From Schoenoplectus triqueter (taxonomy: Eukaryota; Streptophyta; Magnoliopsida; Poales; Cyperaceae): 64,000 nt of DNA. The DNA lies in assembly GCA_964058805.1 (NCBI GenBank), contig CAXKVV010000271.1:1-64000 (forward strand), written 5' to 3'. A program made the translations under genes and the position numbers. The notes under the pieces were generated by a model that did not search any database, was not told where the DNA came from, and was given only the letters and a program-made list of their open reading frames with translations. The first letter of the stretch is position 1; each line of letters starts with the position of its first letter. Below, one piece after another: positions 12,001-23,869 of the stretch.

Positions 12001-13034
12001 AGGTTGGTAGATAAATATAAAAAGATAAGAGAAAGGTGGATAAAAATAAGCAAATACTTTCTATTGACTCTTATAACTTTCTTGCTTACAAAACAACAGA
12101 ATACAACTCTTTATATAGACTAAACATCTAAGAAGACTCTAGAAATTCGTAATAAAAACATATAATAAAAACAGAATTCTAAACATCACCCTTTCAGCTG
12201 ACCTCTGTCCACTAAAATCACAATAACTTTCTGTAGGGAACTCCAAACGACTTGATATTTGAACCATTGGAAACTAGACTTCAATATCTTTTCATTCATA
12301 GGTCATATACTAAATTCCACGTCCATTGGCCCATTCAAATACTGTCATTAATCAGCCTTAAAATTCTGCTAAAGTGCTGAAGCCAAAGAGTCTCTCTTTA
12401 TTTTCTAATTTATTTAACTTTAATACTAAAATTAAGTTTATCTTTCAACAGTATATATGGGCAGGATGCTCCCACAATAGAATTTTCCACTGGAATTGGA
12501 GAGACAATGGTAAAATTTCGTGCGTACTCCACAAAGCATCAAAATTGCGCATTTTCTTTCCATGTTTTAATGTTTTTAAATATCATATAATAATATGAAG
12601 CATCCCACAATTATGGGGACAACTGTGTAAATGTAGTAATAAGCATAGTTTACATATTTAAATCTTAAATCTACGGGTGCTTGAAACGCTGATGTAATGG
12701 ATTTCGTTTATCGAAATAAACAGGTAAAAATCCGGCCATATCACTAGTGTAAAGAACTCTACAATTTAGTCTGTTAAATATGTCTCGTGTAATCATAATT
12801 CAGATGAAAGAATCGACAACAATGTAGTCCAACTTTAGTTTTCCATATAACTTCATAACATATACTAAGTTCATCCTCACAATATCTTCAACAAAACCAA
12901 TAAAACAGAAAGTGACCTATTAAATAGTCCATGCCTCTATTAAGCAGAGATTAATTGAAAATCAGCCAAGTACCAAGAGCCAAATAAAACAGATGCATGA
13001 ATAAGCTCATCGTATAAGTGCTGACAGTAAGCTT
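12001..13034. other. Gene-free stretch downstream of the F-box gene
   Basis: No gene, RNA or terminal repeats were recognised. The open frame at 12374-12598 has no motif. Confidence 0.5.
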
Positions 13035-13332
13035 TTAGTCCTTTGTAGGGCCAATCTCCATTATTTTGCGCTTCTTAGAAGTAAGCCTCCTTGATATCAG
13101 CTTAATAACCTGACTCTTCTTATTCCCATGATGCAGATCAGTGAAACAAGCATACTGATAATTACCTGAAGAGTTCCGAGGAAGCTTGGATTGCCAATAT
13201 ACCTTTTTCTTATCTTGATTGCCACCAATATATGGATCCTTCAAAAAAAATATCCACATTCCAAATAGTCAAAGATCAAATAAATCAATGCAATGAAGTT
13301 GTCAGAACAAGAAGGAAACATAGCAAGTCTTA

Positions 13333-13626
13333 GAGCATCTCCATCCTCAGAGATTGGTTAAACCAAAACTTTTTACCAGATCGACTGCCTTAAAAAGTTT
13401 AGTTGGATGAATTGCAAGGACACTCCATCGCTGCAAGCCATTTCAATTTCAAAAATGCGACACGCCATTTATTTTAATACAAACAATTGTTGTCCATCTC
13501 TAACAAACTTTCTCATTTGGCAAGTATGCTAAATTAGCAATGTGTAATTGTCCACCTCTAAAATTGTAATTGCAAATGTCCACATAAGATTAAGCAAGTC
13601 ATTTGCAAATTGGGATGGAGATGCTC
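13333..13626. mobile_element. Tourist-like (PIF/Harbinger) MITE
   Basis: Terminal inverted repeats GAGCATCTCCATCC and GGATGGAGATGCTC are flanked on both sides by TTA (13330-13332 and 13627-13629), the 3-bp target duplication of PIF/Harbinger elements. 294 bp, lying in the intron between the last two exons of the F-box gene. Confidence 0.9.
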
Positions 13627-14180
13627 TTAGTGTAGAGCAATTATGATTAACTAAAATACGAGTATAAAAAACAAGGGACAATAGATATTCATACAACTAT
13701 GAGGTCATGAGGATCACATACACTGTGTCTCATCTGAAGGCAGTTCAAAACTGGAGAATTTTCAAGCAAGCTAATCACATCTTCAATAGTGGCTTCATGG
13801 CAAGAAGTGGAAAGGTCAATGTTGACCAAGTGAGGAAACAATGGTGGATTCTTGTTGGGATCCAAAATATGAAATGGTTTTACCTGAGCCTATTACAATA
13901 AAAAAAGAAAAAAGTGACCCAATTAATTAATACACGCAATACATATGTGAAGTGACAAACTTGCTGAATAGACATTAATGTTAGTTAAGCCATAAAACCA
14001 AGCATATGAAACCATACACAAATTAAACAATTAAACCTTACAGCAAACCAATTGACAAAGAGGCAAACAAGAACAAGCAGAAACCTACAAGAAACATGAA
14101 GCATGTCCACTCAGTTTTACATGCATCAAGAAACATGAACATGCAATTTAAAAGATTTTGGAACAAAAAGAAAACAACAA

Positions 14181-14610
14181 AGAGAGAAGGGATCCAGTAC
14201 TACTAGCTTTAGTAGCATCTGATGTCATCAACTTATTTTTTTAGTTATATTTTAAAATTTAATACTTAAATTTTGAATTTAAATATTGATCTTGTTCATT
14301 TTTATGATGGATGTATGCTTGTAAAATTTCATGATTTTTAAAGATCATTTCATACTAAATCAAATTATAATAAAATGAGTGAACCTAATTAAATATAATT
14401 AATTTTTTTTATGCATTCATTTTATTATCATTTGATCTAGTATGAAATGCTCTAAAAATCATAAAATTTTACGAGCATATATCCATCATAAAAATGAATA
14501 AGATCAACGATTTGAATTCAAAATTTAAGTACTAAATTTTGAAATATAAATTAAAAGATAAGTTGGTGACATCATATGTCACTAAAGTTAGTGGTACTGG
14601 ATTCTTTCTT
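14181..14610. mobile_element. Foldback MITE A (first of a train of four)
   Basis: The two ends are long inverted repeats: GGATCCAGTACTACTAGCTT at the left and its diverged complement ending GTGGTACTGGATTCTTTCTT at the right, with pairing continuing inward over more than 150 bp. It is flanked by GA repeats. Inserted in an F-box gene intron. Confidence 0.8.
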
Positions 14611-14629
14611 TTATATAGAGAGAGAGAAA

Positions 14630-15040
14630 GTAAAGTTAGCGTGCTCCTAAAAGCACGGAGCTTTTTCCGTGATCCTAGCTCAAAAAAAACATCAAATGAT
14701 TTTCAAAATTTGATTTATCACTCTCATTAAATTCTTCATATTAAAATCTTATGGGGTAAAAAAATTTTGGGGGTTTTGAGTTTTTTAAGTCACTCTTTTC
14801 AATTTTTGAAAATAATATACAAACATTGAATATATTATTATTATTTTTAGAGTTGATTTTCAAAAATTGAAAAGAGTGACTTAAAAAACTCAAAACACTC
14901 CAAATTTTTACACCCCACCATATGATTTAAATATGAAGAATTTAATGATAGTGATAAATCAAAATTTAAATATCATTTAATATATTTTTTAAGCTAGGAT
15001 CATGGAGAAACTCTGTACTAATAGGAGCACGCTAGCTTTA

Positions 15041-15041
<1 letters not shown>
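14630..15041. mobile_element. Foldback MITE B, copy 1
   Basis: Outer termini GTAAAGTTAGCGTGCTCCTA (14630-14649) and TAGGAGCACGCTAGCTTTAC (15022-15041) are inverted repeats, and pairing continues inward through GTGATCCTAGCTC and the TTTATCACTCTCATTAAATT block. The left flank is a TATAGAGAGAGAG tract and the right flank a TA run, so the element sits inside a microsatellite. Confidence 0.9.
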
Positions 15042-15075
<34 letters not shown>

Positions 15076-15077
<2 letters not shown>

Positions 15078-15463
15078 TACGGTGCTTTGCGAAACAAAGA
15101 GGCGTTTTGCTTTGACATAAAAATTTCACAAAACCAAAGTTCAAATTGCAAATCTAATTCACCCAACATAAACTACATATTCAAATATTATTGAATACCA
15201 AATTTGATTACATTTGGAGTTTTCTAACTCTTTTTTTTCGGATTTTTAAAAAATGTCTCAAAAATAATAATAAAATAATGATATATGCACCTACAAAATT
15301 GTCTTCTTTCAAAAATCCAAAAAAATAGTTACAAAACTCCAAAAATAATAAAATTTAGTATTCAATATCTAGATTATTGTGGATTAATTAGATTGATATT
15401 TTGAGCTTTTAGTATATGAGATTTGAAACTGAAACAAAACTCCACTTTGCTTCGTGAAGCACC

Positions 15464-15468
<5 letters not shown>
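15076..15468. mobile_element. Foldback MITE C, flanked by TA repeats on both sides
   Basis: Ends CTTACGGTGCTTTGCGAAAC and TTCGTGAAGCACCATAA are imperfect inverted repeats. TA runs lie at about 15045-15075 and 15467-15497. The layout matches Micron-type MITEs, which are known to sit within TA microsatellites. Confidence 0.8.
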
Positions 15469-15520
<52 letters not shown>

Positions 15521-15894
15521 TATGACTACCATGCTCCTAGGAGCACGGAGTCCCTCCGTGATCCTAACTCAAAAAATATATCAAATGATCTCCAAATTTT
15601 GATTTATCACTCTCATTAAATTCTTCATATTGAAATATTATGGGGTACAAAAATTAGGATATTTCGAGTTTTCTAAGTCGCTCTTTTCAATTTTTGAAAA
15701 TCAACTCTAAAAATAATAATAAAATATTTAATGTTTGTACATTTTTTTCAAAAAATGAAAATAACGACCTAGAAAACTCGAAACTTTCCAAATTTTTGTA
15801 ACCTATAAGATTTCAATATGAAGAATTTAATGAGAGTGATAAATTAAAATTTAGAGATCATTTGATATATTTTTTAAGTTAGGATCACAGAGAG
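15521..15894. mobile_element. Foldback MITE B, copy 2, right end truncated
   Basis: Starts CATGCTCCTAGGAGCACGGA after a long TA then GA microsatellite and shares the GTGATCCTAACTC and TTTATCACTCTCATTAAATT blocks with copy 1. The right arm ends at TTAGGATCACAGAG, losing the outermost bases. It abuts the possible small F-box exon at 15905. Confidence 0.8.
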
Positions 15895-17109
15895 GTAATG
15901 ACACCTGCATCTCGCAACATCTGAGATAGGTCTTCTCAAATTGCATCATCCTCGCCTGAGATATGAAATTGTTAATTACTATATTTCAAACCTACACTGT
16001 ATTTACTAGAGCCTTAAATTAGTATGATTTCCTAGCCCATTTATAAATTGCAATAAAATATATGAATGAACTTGGTTATTATCCCTAGGGTGCTAAATTA
16101 ATTGTTTTTTCACACAATTAAGGAAGATTAAATAAGCTAATCCTGTCCATAGCTTATAGTCTTATACAAAGGAGAATAAAATTGGGCAGACATCATTGAT
16201 TACTCACCTCAATGGAAAGACGCAGGCGTACCACATTTGCGACACTCTTCAACATACTCCCAAAAACAAGCAAAGACTCCTCAACAGGATTGTGAAGAAT
16301 GAAATCTGCTTCCCTTACAAGGGGCATCTCCCCCTGAAACTTCTTTAGAATATTCAATTTGCAGAGGAGCTGCATGAAGTCCAGGTTAGGAAAACACAGC
16401 TTCATTTCACTGACATTAAAATGTAGCTTCAGTCTCTTGACACTCTGAGAGGAAATGTTTATTGTATTTTGATCAATTCCATGTAACTCCAAATCTTCTA
16501 GCACAGGAAGTCCTCTGACTAGTCGGGTGAGGTCAGTTGAGTCAATATTCAGCCAAACATAGAGACTTTTGAGGTGTGTGCAACTGATATTTGTCGGCAT
16601 CAAAGCCCGGTGGCCATCAAAGTGCAAAGTTGAGATATGAAGAGACTTGAGGGACTTGATGGAGAATACGTGGAGGCAAACTAAGCCGACTGTCGTAGCT
16701 TCAAGTGCCAGATTGAGGTGCCTGACGCCCAGAAGATCAATGGTACGGATCCAGCGAGAAACAAATTTATAAGGGAGGAGGCATCGGGAGTCGTAATTGG
16801 AGTTGACCATCTTAATAGGGCAGAGCAATCCCGACCGAGGAGCGCGTGGTTGACCATCTTAACAAACCGGGCGGTGACGCTGAAAGCGGTACGGTCGAAA
16901 TGGAGTGATGGGGATGTGGACCAAAGCTTGCGGAAACAACTCGAGAGACAGCAAGTCTGGGCTGCACGGTGAGTGGGGAGGAAGGATAGGATGTGGAGGA
17001 GTAGAGGCTCTGGTAAGTCGGAAATTCGATCGACCAACACATCCAAACGAGGAGGAGGAGGAGGATCTCCGGGGATAGACGGAGGATCGCTGGCGTCCGC
17101 CATGCGCAA

Positions 17110-17690
17110 GTAACTGATTCTAGGTTAAGGATTGGGAGGAACGATTTCGAGCAAGTTTTTATGAAGAGTGAAGAGCGCGATAACCTAATAAAAGAGCGCG
17201 AATGCGCCAAAAAAACATCTGAATATCTGATCTGATGGAACATTTTAGACAAAACTAACTAACTTGCAGCCAGGATGGGTTGGCTGACAGCCCAATAGAT
17301 CTTTACCAACTAGAAGTGGGTGTGGCTTGATTATTGGACTTTACAAGATGTAATGGGCAAATTATTGGTATGAAGTCACCACATTAAGCCCGTACTAGTT
17401 CCCTCACTGAGGGTGCTTAAACAAAACCACAATTTTTTTTTGTCTTTACTTTTAAAATATTATGATCAACATATGGAAAGACTAGTAGAGTCAACATTAA
17501 TTCACAACAAATATGCCAATTGCAGGAAATATTCTTATCAACATAGAAGGTGTCTTCTTCTTTTTTCTCTCTTTTATATTTTCTTTTCTGAGAAATAGCA
17601 AAGAAGTGTTTTGTGTATTGTTTTTCCTTCCGATAAAAACCTAACATAAATAGCAACCAAGTGAGTTAATGGAAACATGGGAATCAGAGT
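17110..17690. other. Upstream region of the F-box gene
   Basis: A roughly 580-bp gap between the F-box start and the zinc-knuckle relic. No motif was strong enough to name. Confidence 0.4.
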
Positions 17691-17707
17691 TCTTTTACTT
17701 TTGAGAT

Positions 17708-18480
17708 ATGAAGACTTTGCCACAAAATCATGGACCCACATTTATACCAGATACGTCAATGTACATGGTGGAAAAAGGTCGGCGTCAATATATTAGAATT
17801 CGCAACGAAATGGATGAGTTGAGCCAACCAAAACACACCTATACATGTAGAAAATGCGGGCAACAATGCCATAGTAGGAGGACTTGCACGTCTAGTGAAA
17901 ACAACTAGGTATTTCATTTAAATTATTATTTACTTTGTAGTTAGTTAATTATTAATTATGAAAATTAATGATTTTATTCTTATTTTTGTAGATAATTGAA
18001 GGTGATATTTCAATGGGGTGCTATTATATTGAATCTCATATTTTAAATAATTTAAGATCTTTTATGTAATATTTTAGATAATTTGAAATAGTTGATGTAG
18101 TATATTAGTTAATTTTAGATCTTTGATGTAGAACTTTGAATTATTTGAGAGTTGCCAGTGAATTTTAATGTATTAAATTATTCGAGAACTTTGATGTGGT
18201 ATTTTAGTTAATTATTGAATTTTGTTCAAATTATTTTTTTTTGGATAATATTATTCCAGTATATACAAGTAGTTGTTGTTTTATTTAGCTGAAAACATCA
18301 AAGGGCGTGAGTTGGATTTGCGCTTGTCCTTTGGGTGTTTTCTCTCTACTTTTTTGCATCTGACATAGCTAAAACATCAAAGGACGTGGGTTAGACTTAC
18401 ACCATTTAGTGTCGGTGCATCTGGAAGGCGTAAGCCCAGCTCACCTCTTTCATTCAGTTTTTTATTTCTGCTCTAATAAT
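17708..18480 (+). pseudogene. Transposase-type zinc-knuckle relic and trailing repeats
   Basis: A 66-residue frame (17708-17908) contains PTFIPDTSMYMVEKGRRQ and ends CRKCGQQCHSRRTC, a CX2CX4HX4C zinc knuckle of the kind found at the C-terminus of plant MULE transposases. It is followed by AT-rich DNA and two direct repeats of AAACATCAAAGGNCGTGNGT type at about 18293 and 18372. No DDE or SWIM domain is upstream, so it is a fragment of a transposon, probably a MULE. Confidence 0.45.
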
Positions 18481-18649
18481 CTACCACTCGGACAAGGACA
18501 ATAAGGGTTGGAATGGGAAATTAAAGTAAGACATGAGTCTGAATTGCGTATCTATGTGAAAATAATTTAAGAGCGTGATCCTATTATTAATGATATTATT
18601 TCGGTGACGGTGGGCCTTTAAAAAAAAATTCCGTCAGATCGACCCACCT

Positions 18650-18838
18650 TAAGTCCTTTCCTTTACATTGCCACAGGAAACTGTTGTCTATTGTCTGTTG
18701 AACAGCATGCGAGTATCCTCGTGCGATATTAATTTTGTCTCACCTCGTCCTTCCTTGCCGCGCTCTACTTACTCGACAGTAGCCGCCTAGCCGGCTCTGC
18801 GCACCACGACCTCCGTGCTCCGCGCACTGAAGTCTGAG
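18650..18838 (+). promoter_or_regulatory. 5'UTR exon of the DEAD-box helicase gene
   Basis: A locally GC-richer block with CT-rich tracts ends at CTGAG/GTAATT (donor at 18839). The matching acceptor is TTTTTCAG at 20217-20224, 28 bases before the ATG at 20253, giving a 5'UTR intron of 1,386 bp. The exon start is approximate. Short open frames inside the intron have no motif. Confidence 0.5.
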
Positions 18839-20252
18839 GTAATTTCTCCGTTCTCTTTGATTTTGCTTAGTCTTATCCTTCTATTCGCTGTCAATATTGT
18901 GTTAGTTTGAGATAAATGGTGACTGTGTGCAGTTGATTTGATCGTGTAATTTGAAGGTCTACACATTTACAATCCTGTGTTCAACCTGCTTATATTCCTT
19001 TTTTTTTCCAGTCATGTTAATTTATTGAAATGGCTCTTCATAAGGAAACTGGGAGCAGTACAGCATACCAGTATCAGAACAGATTTAGTAGCATTCTATC
19101 AAGTCAGTCAGCGCTAACCATATGGTCTTGTTCTTACTATTTACTTTCTTTTTTTTTGTTTGTCCTTCCTGAAAGGTGTTGTCATTATTCCAGTTTCTTA
19201 AAATGCTGCACTTATGTTTTCTATATCAAACTGGGTTCATCAGCTATCCTTGTCCAAATCCAGATGTGTACTTGTGAACCTTAAAATTAATTTATGAACT
19301 TTCGTTCCAGTTTACAAATTAAATGAAATTTTGGGGTATTGCGTTTCATGAATTTTATGAATATTTATACAATTTTATTTTGTATATCTGTTTATGTTCA
19401 AGGCAGCAAATAATGTAATGTTATATAAGTGTGTTGCACACTATGTTCTGGAAAGCCACTCTATCATCATCTGTATTGTTGTGGATACAATACCAATTTT
19501 TGTAATCGTGCAGCATACACTCCCAGAACTGAATAATAGACATGGATTATGTGTTATCTGATTATGGAAATGCAGAATGTTAGATCTAAACGTATGATAC
19601 AAAGTGATCTGAGACCCTCAAAATTTTTCTAAAATTGGATATCATCATAATTTAATCCGCGTTACTATCCCTCTCTCTCCAATTCTCTTCTCCCCTCCTT
19701 GGTCCTCAGCTCTGCTGCCTCTGCATGATGTCTCTGGATTATGTGTTATCTCCAGTTCTCCCCTCTCAGCATTTGATGCCTTGAGCTGCCTTTCCTACTT
19801 TGACGAAGTGCTCTTATTTTCATAACTTTGTAGGTTTAGATCTAGATAACTTGATTTGTATAGTTAGAAATAATTTATCTGGACTTGATAAGGCCAAATT
19901 TTCTCAGCATCTCTTTGGCAGGAAAATAAAATTTCATCAAATGCCATTCCTTTTGTAATGAATAGTAATCTTATCTACTTATATATAAATAAGTTTAGTC
20001 CATATAAGAATAGGTAAGCTTAAGGATGAGAAGAATACTGAGAAGTTCCTCAATTAGCTTAAACTTCTTTTTTTAGTTATTTCTAGAAATGCTGTGCTTA
20101 GAAGTTTAGTCAGGTATCAACTGGATCCTTGGGTAAGTTGGATGCAATTTATTTGTAAGATAACTTTAAAGCTTTCAGTTCTTGCAAATTACTCCCACTG
20201 AAAGTGTCATTTCTTCTTTTTCAGGTAAAGACTTAACCTTATAGGGTTTATC

Positions 20253-21926
20253 ATGGAAATAATAATCAGCCACTCTCACAGAAATGTGCTTGCACTCGCA
20301 TCTACACGATCACATTTTTTTCTGAGAAACTGTTTTCTCCTGAAAAGGCTGCCTATTTCAAGTATATCTACATACAATAAATCGAGCTGTGCCAGCACCA
20401 ATCCCAACAAATCACACTATGCAACACTTAACCTCTCAAGCCTAGAAGAGAAACCGAGCTCCACAAAAAAGATTAGAGTTTTCAACCCCGCAAAGTTTAG
20501 GCCTTTGGCCAGATCACCCCTGACCAAAGAGAAACCACCAGAGCTTAAAAGGGAACTTAAAATAGATCAGTCTTTGTTCTCTGCAAAGTCATTTGCTGAG
20601 CTCAGTCTCCCTCCTTTGTTAATTGATCGGCTTGAGAAGGCTGGTCTGACTGCACCGACCGAGGTACAATCAACTGCAATTCCAACCATTCGTCAGAATC
20701 ATGATGTAGTAATTCAGTCATACACTGGGTCTGGAAAAACCCTAGCATACCTCTTGCCCATTCTCTGTGAAGTGGGTCCACTGAAGAAACTTGAAGGAGA
20801 AGAAAAAGAAGTTGTTGACAAGAAACAAGGCATAGAGGCAGTGATTGTTGCTCCTTCAAGAGAGCTTGGTATGCAAATTGTAAGAGAGGTTGAGAAGCTA
20901 CTGGGCCCTGAAGATAAGAGACTAGTACAGCAACTTGTTGGTGGTGCAAATCGATCCAGGCAAGAAGAAGCTTTGAAGAAAAACAAACCATTCATTGTTG
21001 TCGGTACGCCAGGTCGCATAGCTGAAATATCAGCAGCTGGTAGATTACATACTCATGCGTCCCAATTTTTGGTCTTGGATGAGGTTGACCAGCTGTTGTC
21101 TTTCAATTATAGAGAGGATATGCATAGAATTCTGGAGCACATTGGGAGAAGAAGATCGGCGTCCTACCAGTATGATGAAATACTAGGACCCATTTCCAGG
21201 CAGTCCGAACGTCAGACAATTCTGGTATCAGCAACAGTACCTTTCTCTGTAGTTCGGGCTGCAAGGAGCTGGGGACGGGACCCAATTTTGGTGCGGGGTA
21301 AGAGTGTGGTTTCTCTAGACTCAATAACTCCTGGACCTGGATCTGAAACTGGTTCTGGCTACGATGCAGCTTCGTCTAATGCTGTTACACAAGGGACTAT
21401 AGGTAGCTTGCCTCCTTCATTAGAACATTATTACTCTTTATCTAAGCATCAACACAAGGTTGACACACTACGGAAGTGCGTGCATGCACTGGACGCAAAA
21501 ACAGTTATTGTGTTTATGAATAATACCAAGCCAATTAAAGATGTGGTTCATAAACTTGAGGCACGTGGAATGAATGCGGCTGAGTTGCATGGAGATCTTG
21601 GCAAATTGGCTAGGTCAACAATTTTGAACAAATTCAAGCATGGTGAAATTAGGGTTTTGGTGACAAATGAGTTGTCAGCAAGAGGGTTGGATGTCCCTGA
21701 GTGTGACTTGGTGGTCAATTTGGACTTGCCAACTGACACGGTGCATTATGCACATCGGGCGGGCAGAACAGGTCGGCTTGGACGAAAAGGAAGTGTGCTA
21801 TCAATTTGTGAAGAGAGTGAGGTGTTTGTTGTTAAAAAGTTGAGGCGGCAACTGGGGGTGGGAATTAAGCCATGTGAGTTCAAGGAAGGGAAGTTGTTTA
21901 TTCAAAAGGAGGAGAATGTCGAATAG
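20253..21926 (+). CDS. RH47: DEAD-box RNA helicase, RH47 (ISE1) type
   Basis: A 557-residue protein with an organelle-targeting-like N-terminus rich in S, R and hydrophobic residues. In order: Q-motif region (FAELSLPPLLIDRL to PTEVQ), motif I YTGSGKT (157-163), Ia PSRELG, Ib GTPGR, motif II DEVD (276-279), motif III SAT (326-328), motif V ARGLD (476-480), motif VI HRAGRTGR (501-508). The variant DEVD box, IQSYTGSGKTLAYLLPI, LVGGANR and ALKKNKP match plant RH47, a mitochondrial helicase; loss of the Arabidopsis gene (ISE1) alters plasmodesmal transport and is embryo-lethal. The CDS is a single exon preceded by a 5'UTR intron. Length and motifs are complete, so it is probably functional. The orthologue assignment is from recognition only. 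Confidence 0.9.
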   Translation: MEIIISHSHRNVLALASTRSHFFLRNCFLLKRLPISSISTYNKSSCASTNPNKSHYATLNLSSLEEKPSSTKKIRVFNPAKFRPLARSPLTKEKPPELKRELKIDQSLFSAKSFAELSLPPLLIDRLEKAGLTAPTEVQSTAIPTIRQNHDVVIQSYTGSGKTLAYLLPILCEVGPLKKLEGEEKEVVDKKQGIEAVIVAPSRELGMQIVREVEKLLGPEDKRLVQQLVGGANRSRQEEALKKNKPFIVVGTPGRIAEISAAGRLHTHASQFLVLDEVDQLLSFNYREDMHRILEHIGRRRSASYQYDEILGPISRQSERQTILVSATVPFSVVRAARSWGRDPILVRGKSVVSLDSITPGPGSETGSGYDAASSNAVTQGTIGSLPPSLEHYYSLSKHQHKVDTLRKCVHALDAKTVIVFMNNTKPIKDVVHKLEARGMNAAELHGDLGKLARSTILNKFKHGEIRVLVTNELSARGLDVPECDLVVNLDLPTDTVHYAHRAGRTGRLGRKGSVLSICEESEVFVVKKLRRQLGVGIKPCEFKEGKLFIQKEENVE

Positions 21927-22229
21927 AGCTGTGGCATAATTGTTTGACAAGATTTATGCTGTTTAAGATATTTCAATCCTAATTTTTAGAAGTAATAAAC
22001 TAATCTAGGAGCACTATATTATGAAAAAAAATTGATGTCTAGTTTATATTGAGCAATTTGATTAGTTGTCGCAAGTACAAATCTGATATCTGCAGTTCAC
22101 TTGCAGCAATGCATGAAAGATATCAATTAATCCCGTACCTGTTTGTACGATCCGGTACCATTTTGTTCAACTACCGGTACCACAGCCTAGGGGTGCTGTT
22201 TTACTTGGTTGCATTAAGTTAGTGAATTA

Positions 22230-22770
22230 AAAACGGGCCGGGTCGACGGGTTAGATGGGATGGGTTAGCATTGGTTGGATTTGGGAGAGTGCAACCGCGA
22301 TCCGTCCTAGACCCATGGGTTAGAAGGGTCTAAGGGCGGGACAGGTCGGGTCGGTTCCATTTTTTTCAATTTTTTTTTTCAAAATTCTAAAGTAACTCAA
22401 AAAAATTCTCAAAATTTTGAAAATAAAAAATAATTATTTAAAACATTAAAAATATATAAACGATTTTTTTTTTAATTTTTCCCGGGTTTAATGGGTTCGG
22501 GTCGGGTTTTTCCGTAAAAAGGGCATGGGTTAAACAAGGCGGGTTACCTGGGTTTTATTCCTGGAAAACATGTCGGGTCAGGACATATCGGGTCGAGCTT
22601 TAACGTGTTAGGACAGGGCGGATCGGGTTGGGCACAGATTATTGTGGGCCGGGTCTGACACGGGCTTTTTCATTTTTTTTGCCCACATCTGTTCTAGACC
22701 CATGGGTTTGAACGGGTTTGAGCACGAGACGGGTCAGGCCATGTTGCAGGGACGGATTCAGCGGGTTAGA
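22230..22770. mobile_element. hAT-like GGGTCGGG-rich terminal debris
   Basis: Two GC-rich blocks (22230-22350 and 22480-22760) are dense in GGGTCGGGTC, GACGGGTT and CCCATGGGTT motifs and are separated by an AT-rich block. The same style of subterminal sequence lies beside the hAT transposase at 62555-62730. A CAGGGACGGATTCAG string begins at 22748. Boundaries and target duplication were not resolved. Confidence 0.4.
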
Positions 22771-22916
22771 TTTTACCCGGGCGATTTTTTTAAAATCACT
22801 AGATTAAAATATGTATGTAGGCACTAACAATCATTGATGCATGATGATAATATGTTAAAAATATCTTAACCTGAACTTTTATAGGAAGGCCTAGACAAAC
22901 ATATTTTACATGTTAC

Positions 22917-23730
22917 GTAGGGGTGTAAACGGATTGGATATAGACGGATAATGATTTTATCATATCTACATCCATTATAATTTTCAGATATGGATTAGAT
23001 ATAAATATGAATACGGATATATTTCGGATATTAAAATAAGAAATATTATATGTGTAATTGAAAAATAATTACATATTATTTTTTGATAGAATTATTAATT
23101 ATAAAAGTTAAATACTAATTATCATTTAGTATTTCAAATATATTAATGAATTATAAAAATGATACATTAACAGAAATTAGATATAAACAAATTAGATTTA
23201 TAATACACGCTAAATATATATAACAGAAATATTTCATATATGTATTCGAATAAAATCTTTTAATATCGGATTAAGGAATAGTTTTGGAATAAATATTTTC
23301 CAAAATTACCACTATTCAAAAATTAATCATCACTATAATCAATATATAATAATATAATACAACATAATAAAATAATGATAAGTAATAAGAATCATAATCA
23401 TAATCAACATAATATAATAATAAATAATCTTGATCATAATAATATAATAATAAAATAATTATATTTATATTCATAATATAATAATATAATATTAAAATTA
23501 TATTTATAATAATAATAAATAATAAATAATATTAATGGTAATGATAATATAATAACAATAATGATAATAAGTTAATAATAATAATAATAATATAATGATA
23601 ATAATAATAAATAATAATAAATAATATTAATAATATTAATATAATAATAAATTATAATCATAAATATAATATAATAATATTAAATCTTAATCATAATCAT
23701 AATATAATATAATCAAACAATAATCGCTAT
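22917..23730. repeat. hAT-like MITE start and AAT-rich low-complexity DNA
   Basis: TAGGGGTGTAAACGGATTGG at 22917 resembles a common hAT-MITE terminus; GATAT/ATATC-rich sequence follows to about 23290. From 23330 to 23720 the sequence is almost only AAT/ATA repeats. No coding. Confidence 0.4.
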
Positions 23731-23741
23731 TCCGACGAGAG

Positions 23742-23788
23742 CTAATCCGGTATTCCACCTATAAGTTGGTATACCGGATTAGCACTAT
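23742..23788. repeat. Short perfect hairpin
   Basis: GCTAATCCGGTAT and ATACCGGATTAGC are complementary arms around an 18-base loop. It probably marks an old TIR element; nothing else supports a function. Confidence 0.5.
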
Positions 23789-23869
23789 TCCACACTCTTC
23801 TACTTAGTCTAAAATTCGTTTGGCAAATTAATTTGTCAGAATAGCTATTTTATTCAAACTTTTTGCTAT

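Larger units (their letters stand above)
13035..17109 (-). pseudogene. F-box/LRR (FBD-type) gene with a frameshift
   Basis: Substrate-adaptor family of SCF ubiquitin ligases. Exon 1 (17109-16208) encodes an N-terminal F-box (LPEPLLLHILSFLPTHRAAQTCCLSSCFRKLW) and then, after a frame change near 16826 (RDCS to PIKMVNSNYD), the LRR segment FVSRWIRTIDLLGVRHLNLALE to MLKSVANVVRLRLSIE, ending at an excellent GAG/GTGAGT donor. A 51-base exon at about 15905-15955 is possible but unconvincing. Further exons are clear: 13883-13722 (VKPFHILDPNKNPPLFPHLV to LENSPVLNCLQMRHS, donor GTATGT) and 13238-13035 (DPYIGGNQDKKKVYW to a lysine-rich C-terminus), all in phase 0. The introns are full of MITEs. The frameshift suggests a recent pseudogene or an assembly error; everything else is intact. 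Confidence 0.7.

Noticed and set aside
15905..15955. Small second exon of the F-box gene
   Set aside because: Splice sites and phase are acceptable, but the peptide has no family likeness and another frame looks more protein-like while containing a stop; mentioned only as possible.
19030..19284. 84-residue frame between the 5'UTR exon and CDS of the helicase
   Set aside because: Lies inside the proposed 5'UTR intron and has no family resemblance.
20602..21739. Four frames on the minus strand opposite the helicase
   Set aside because: Antisense shadows of a complete DEAD-box coding sequence.
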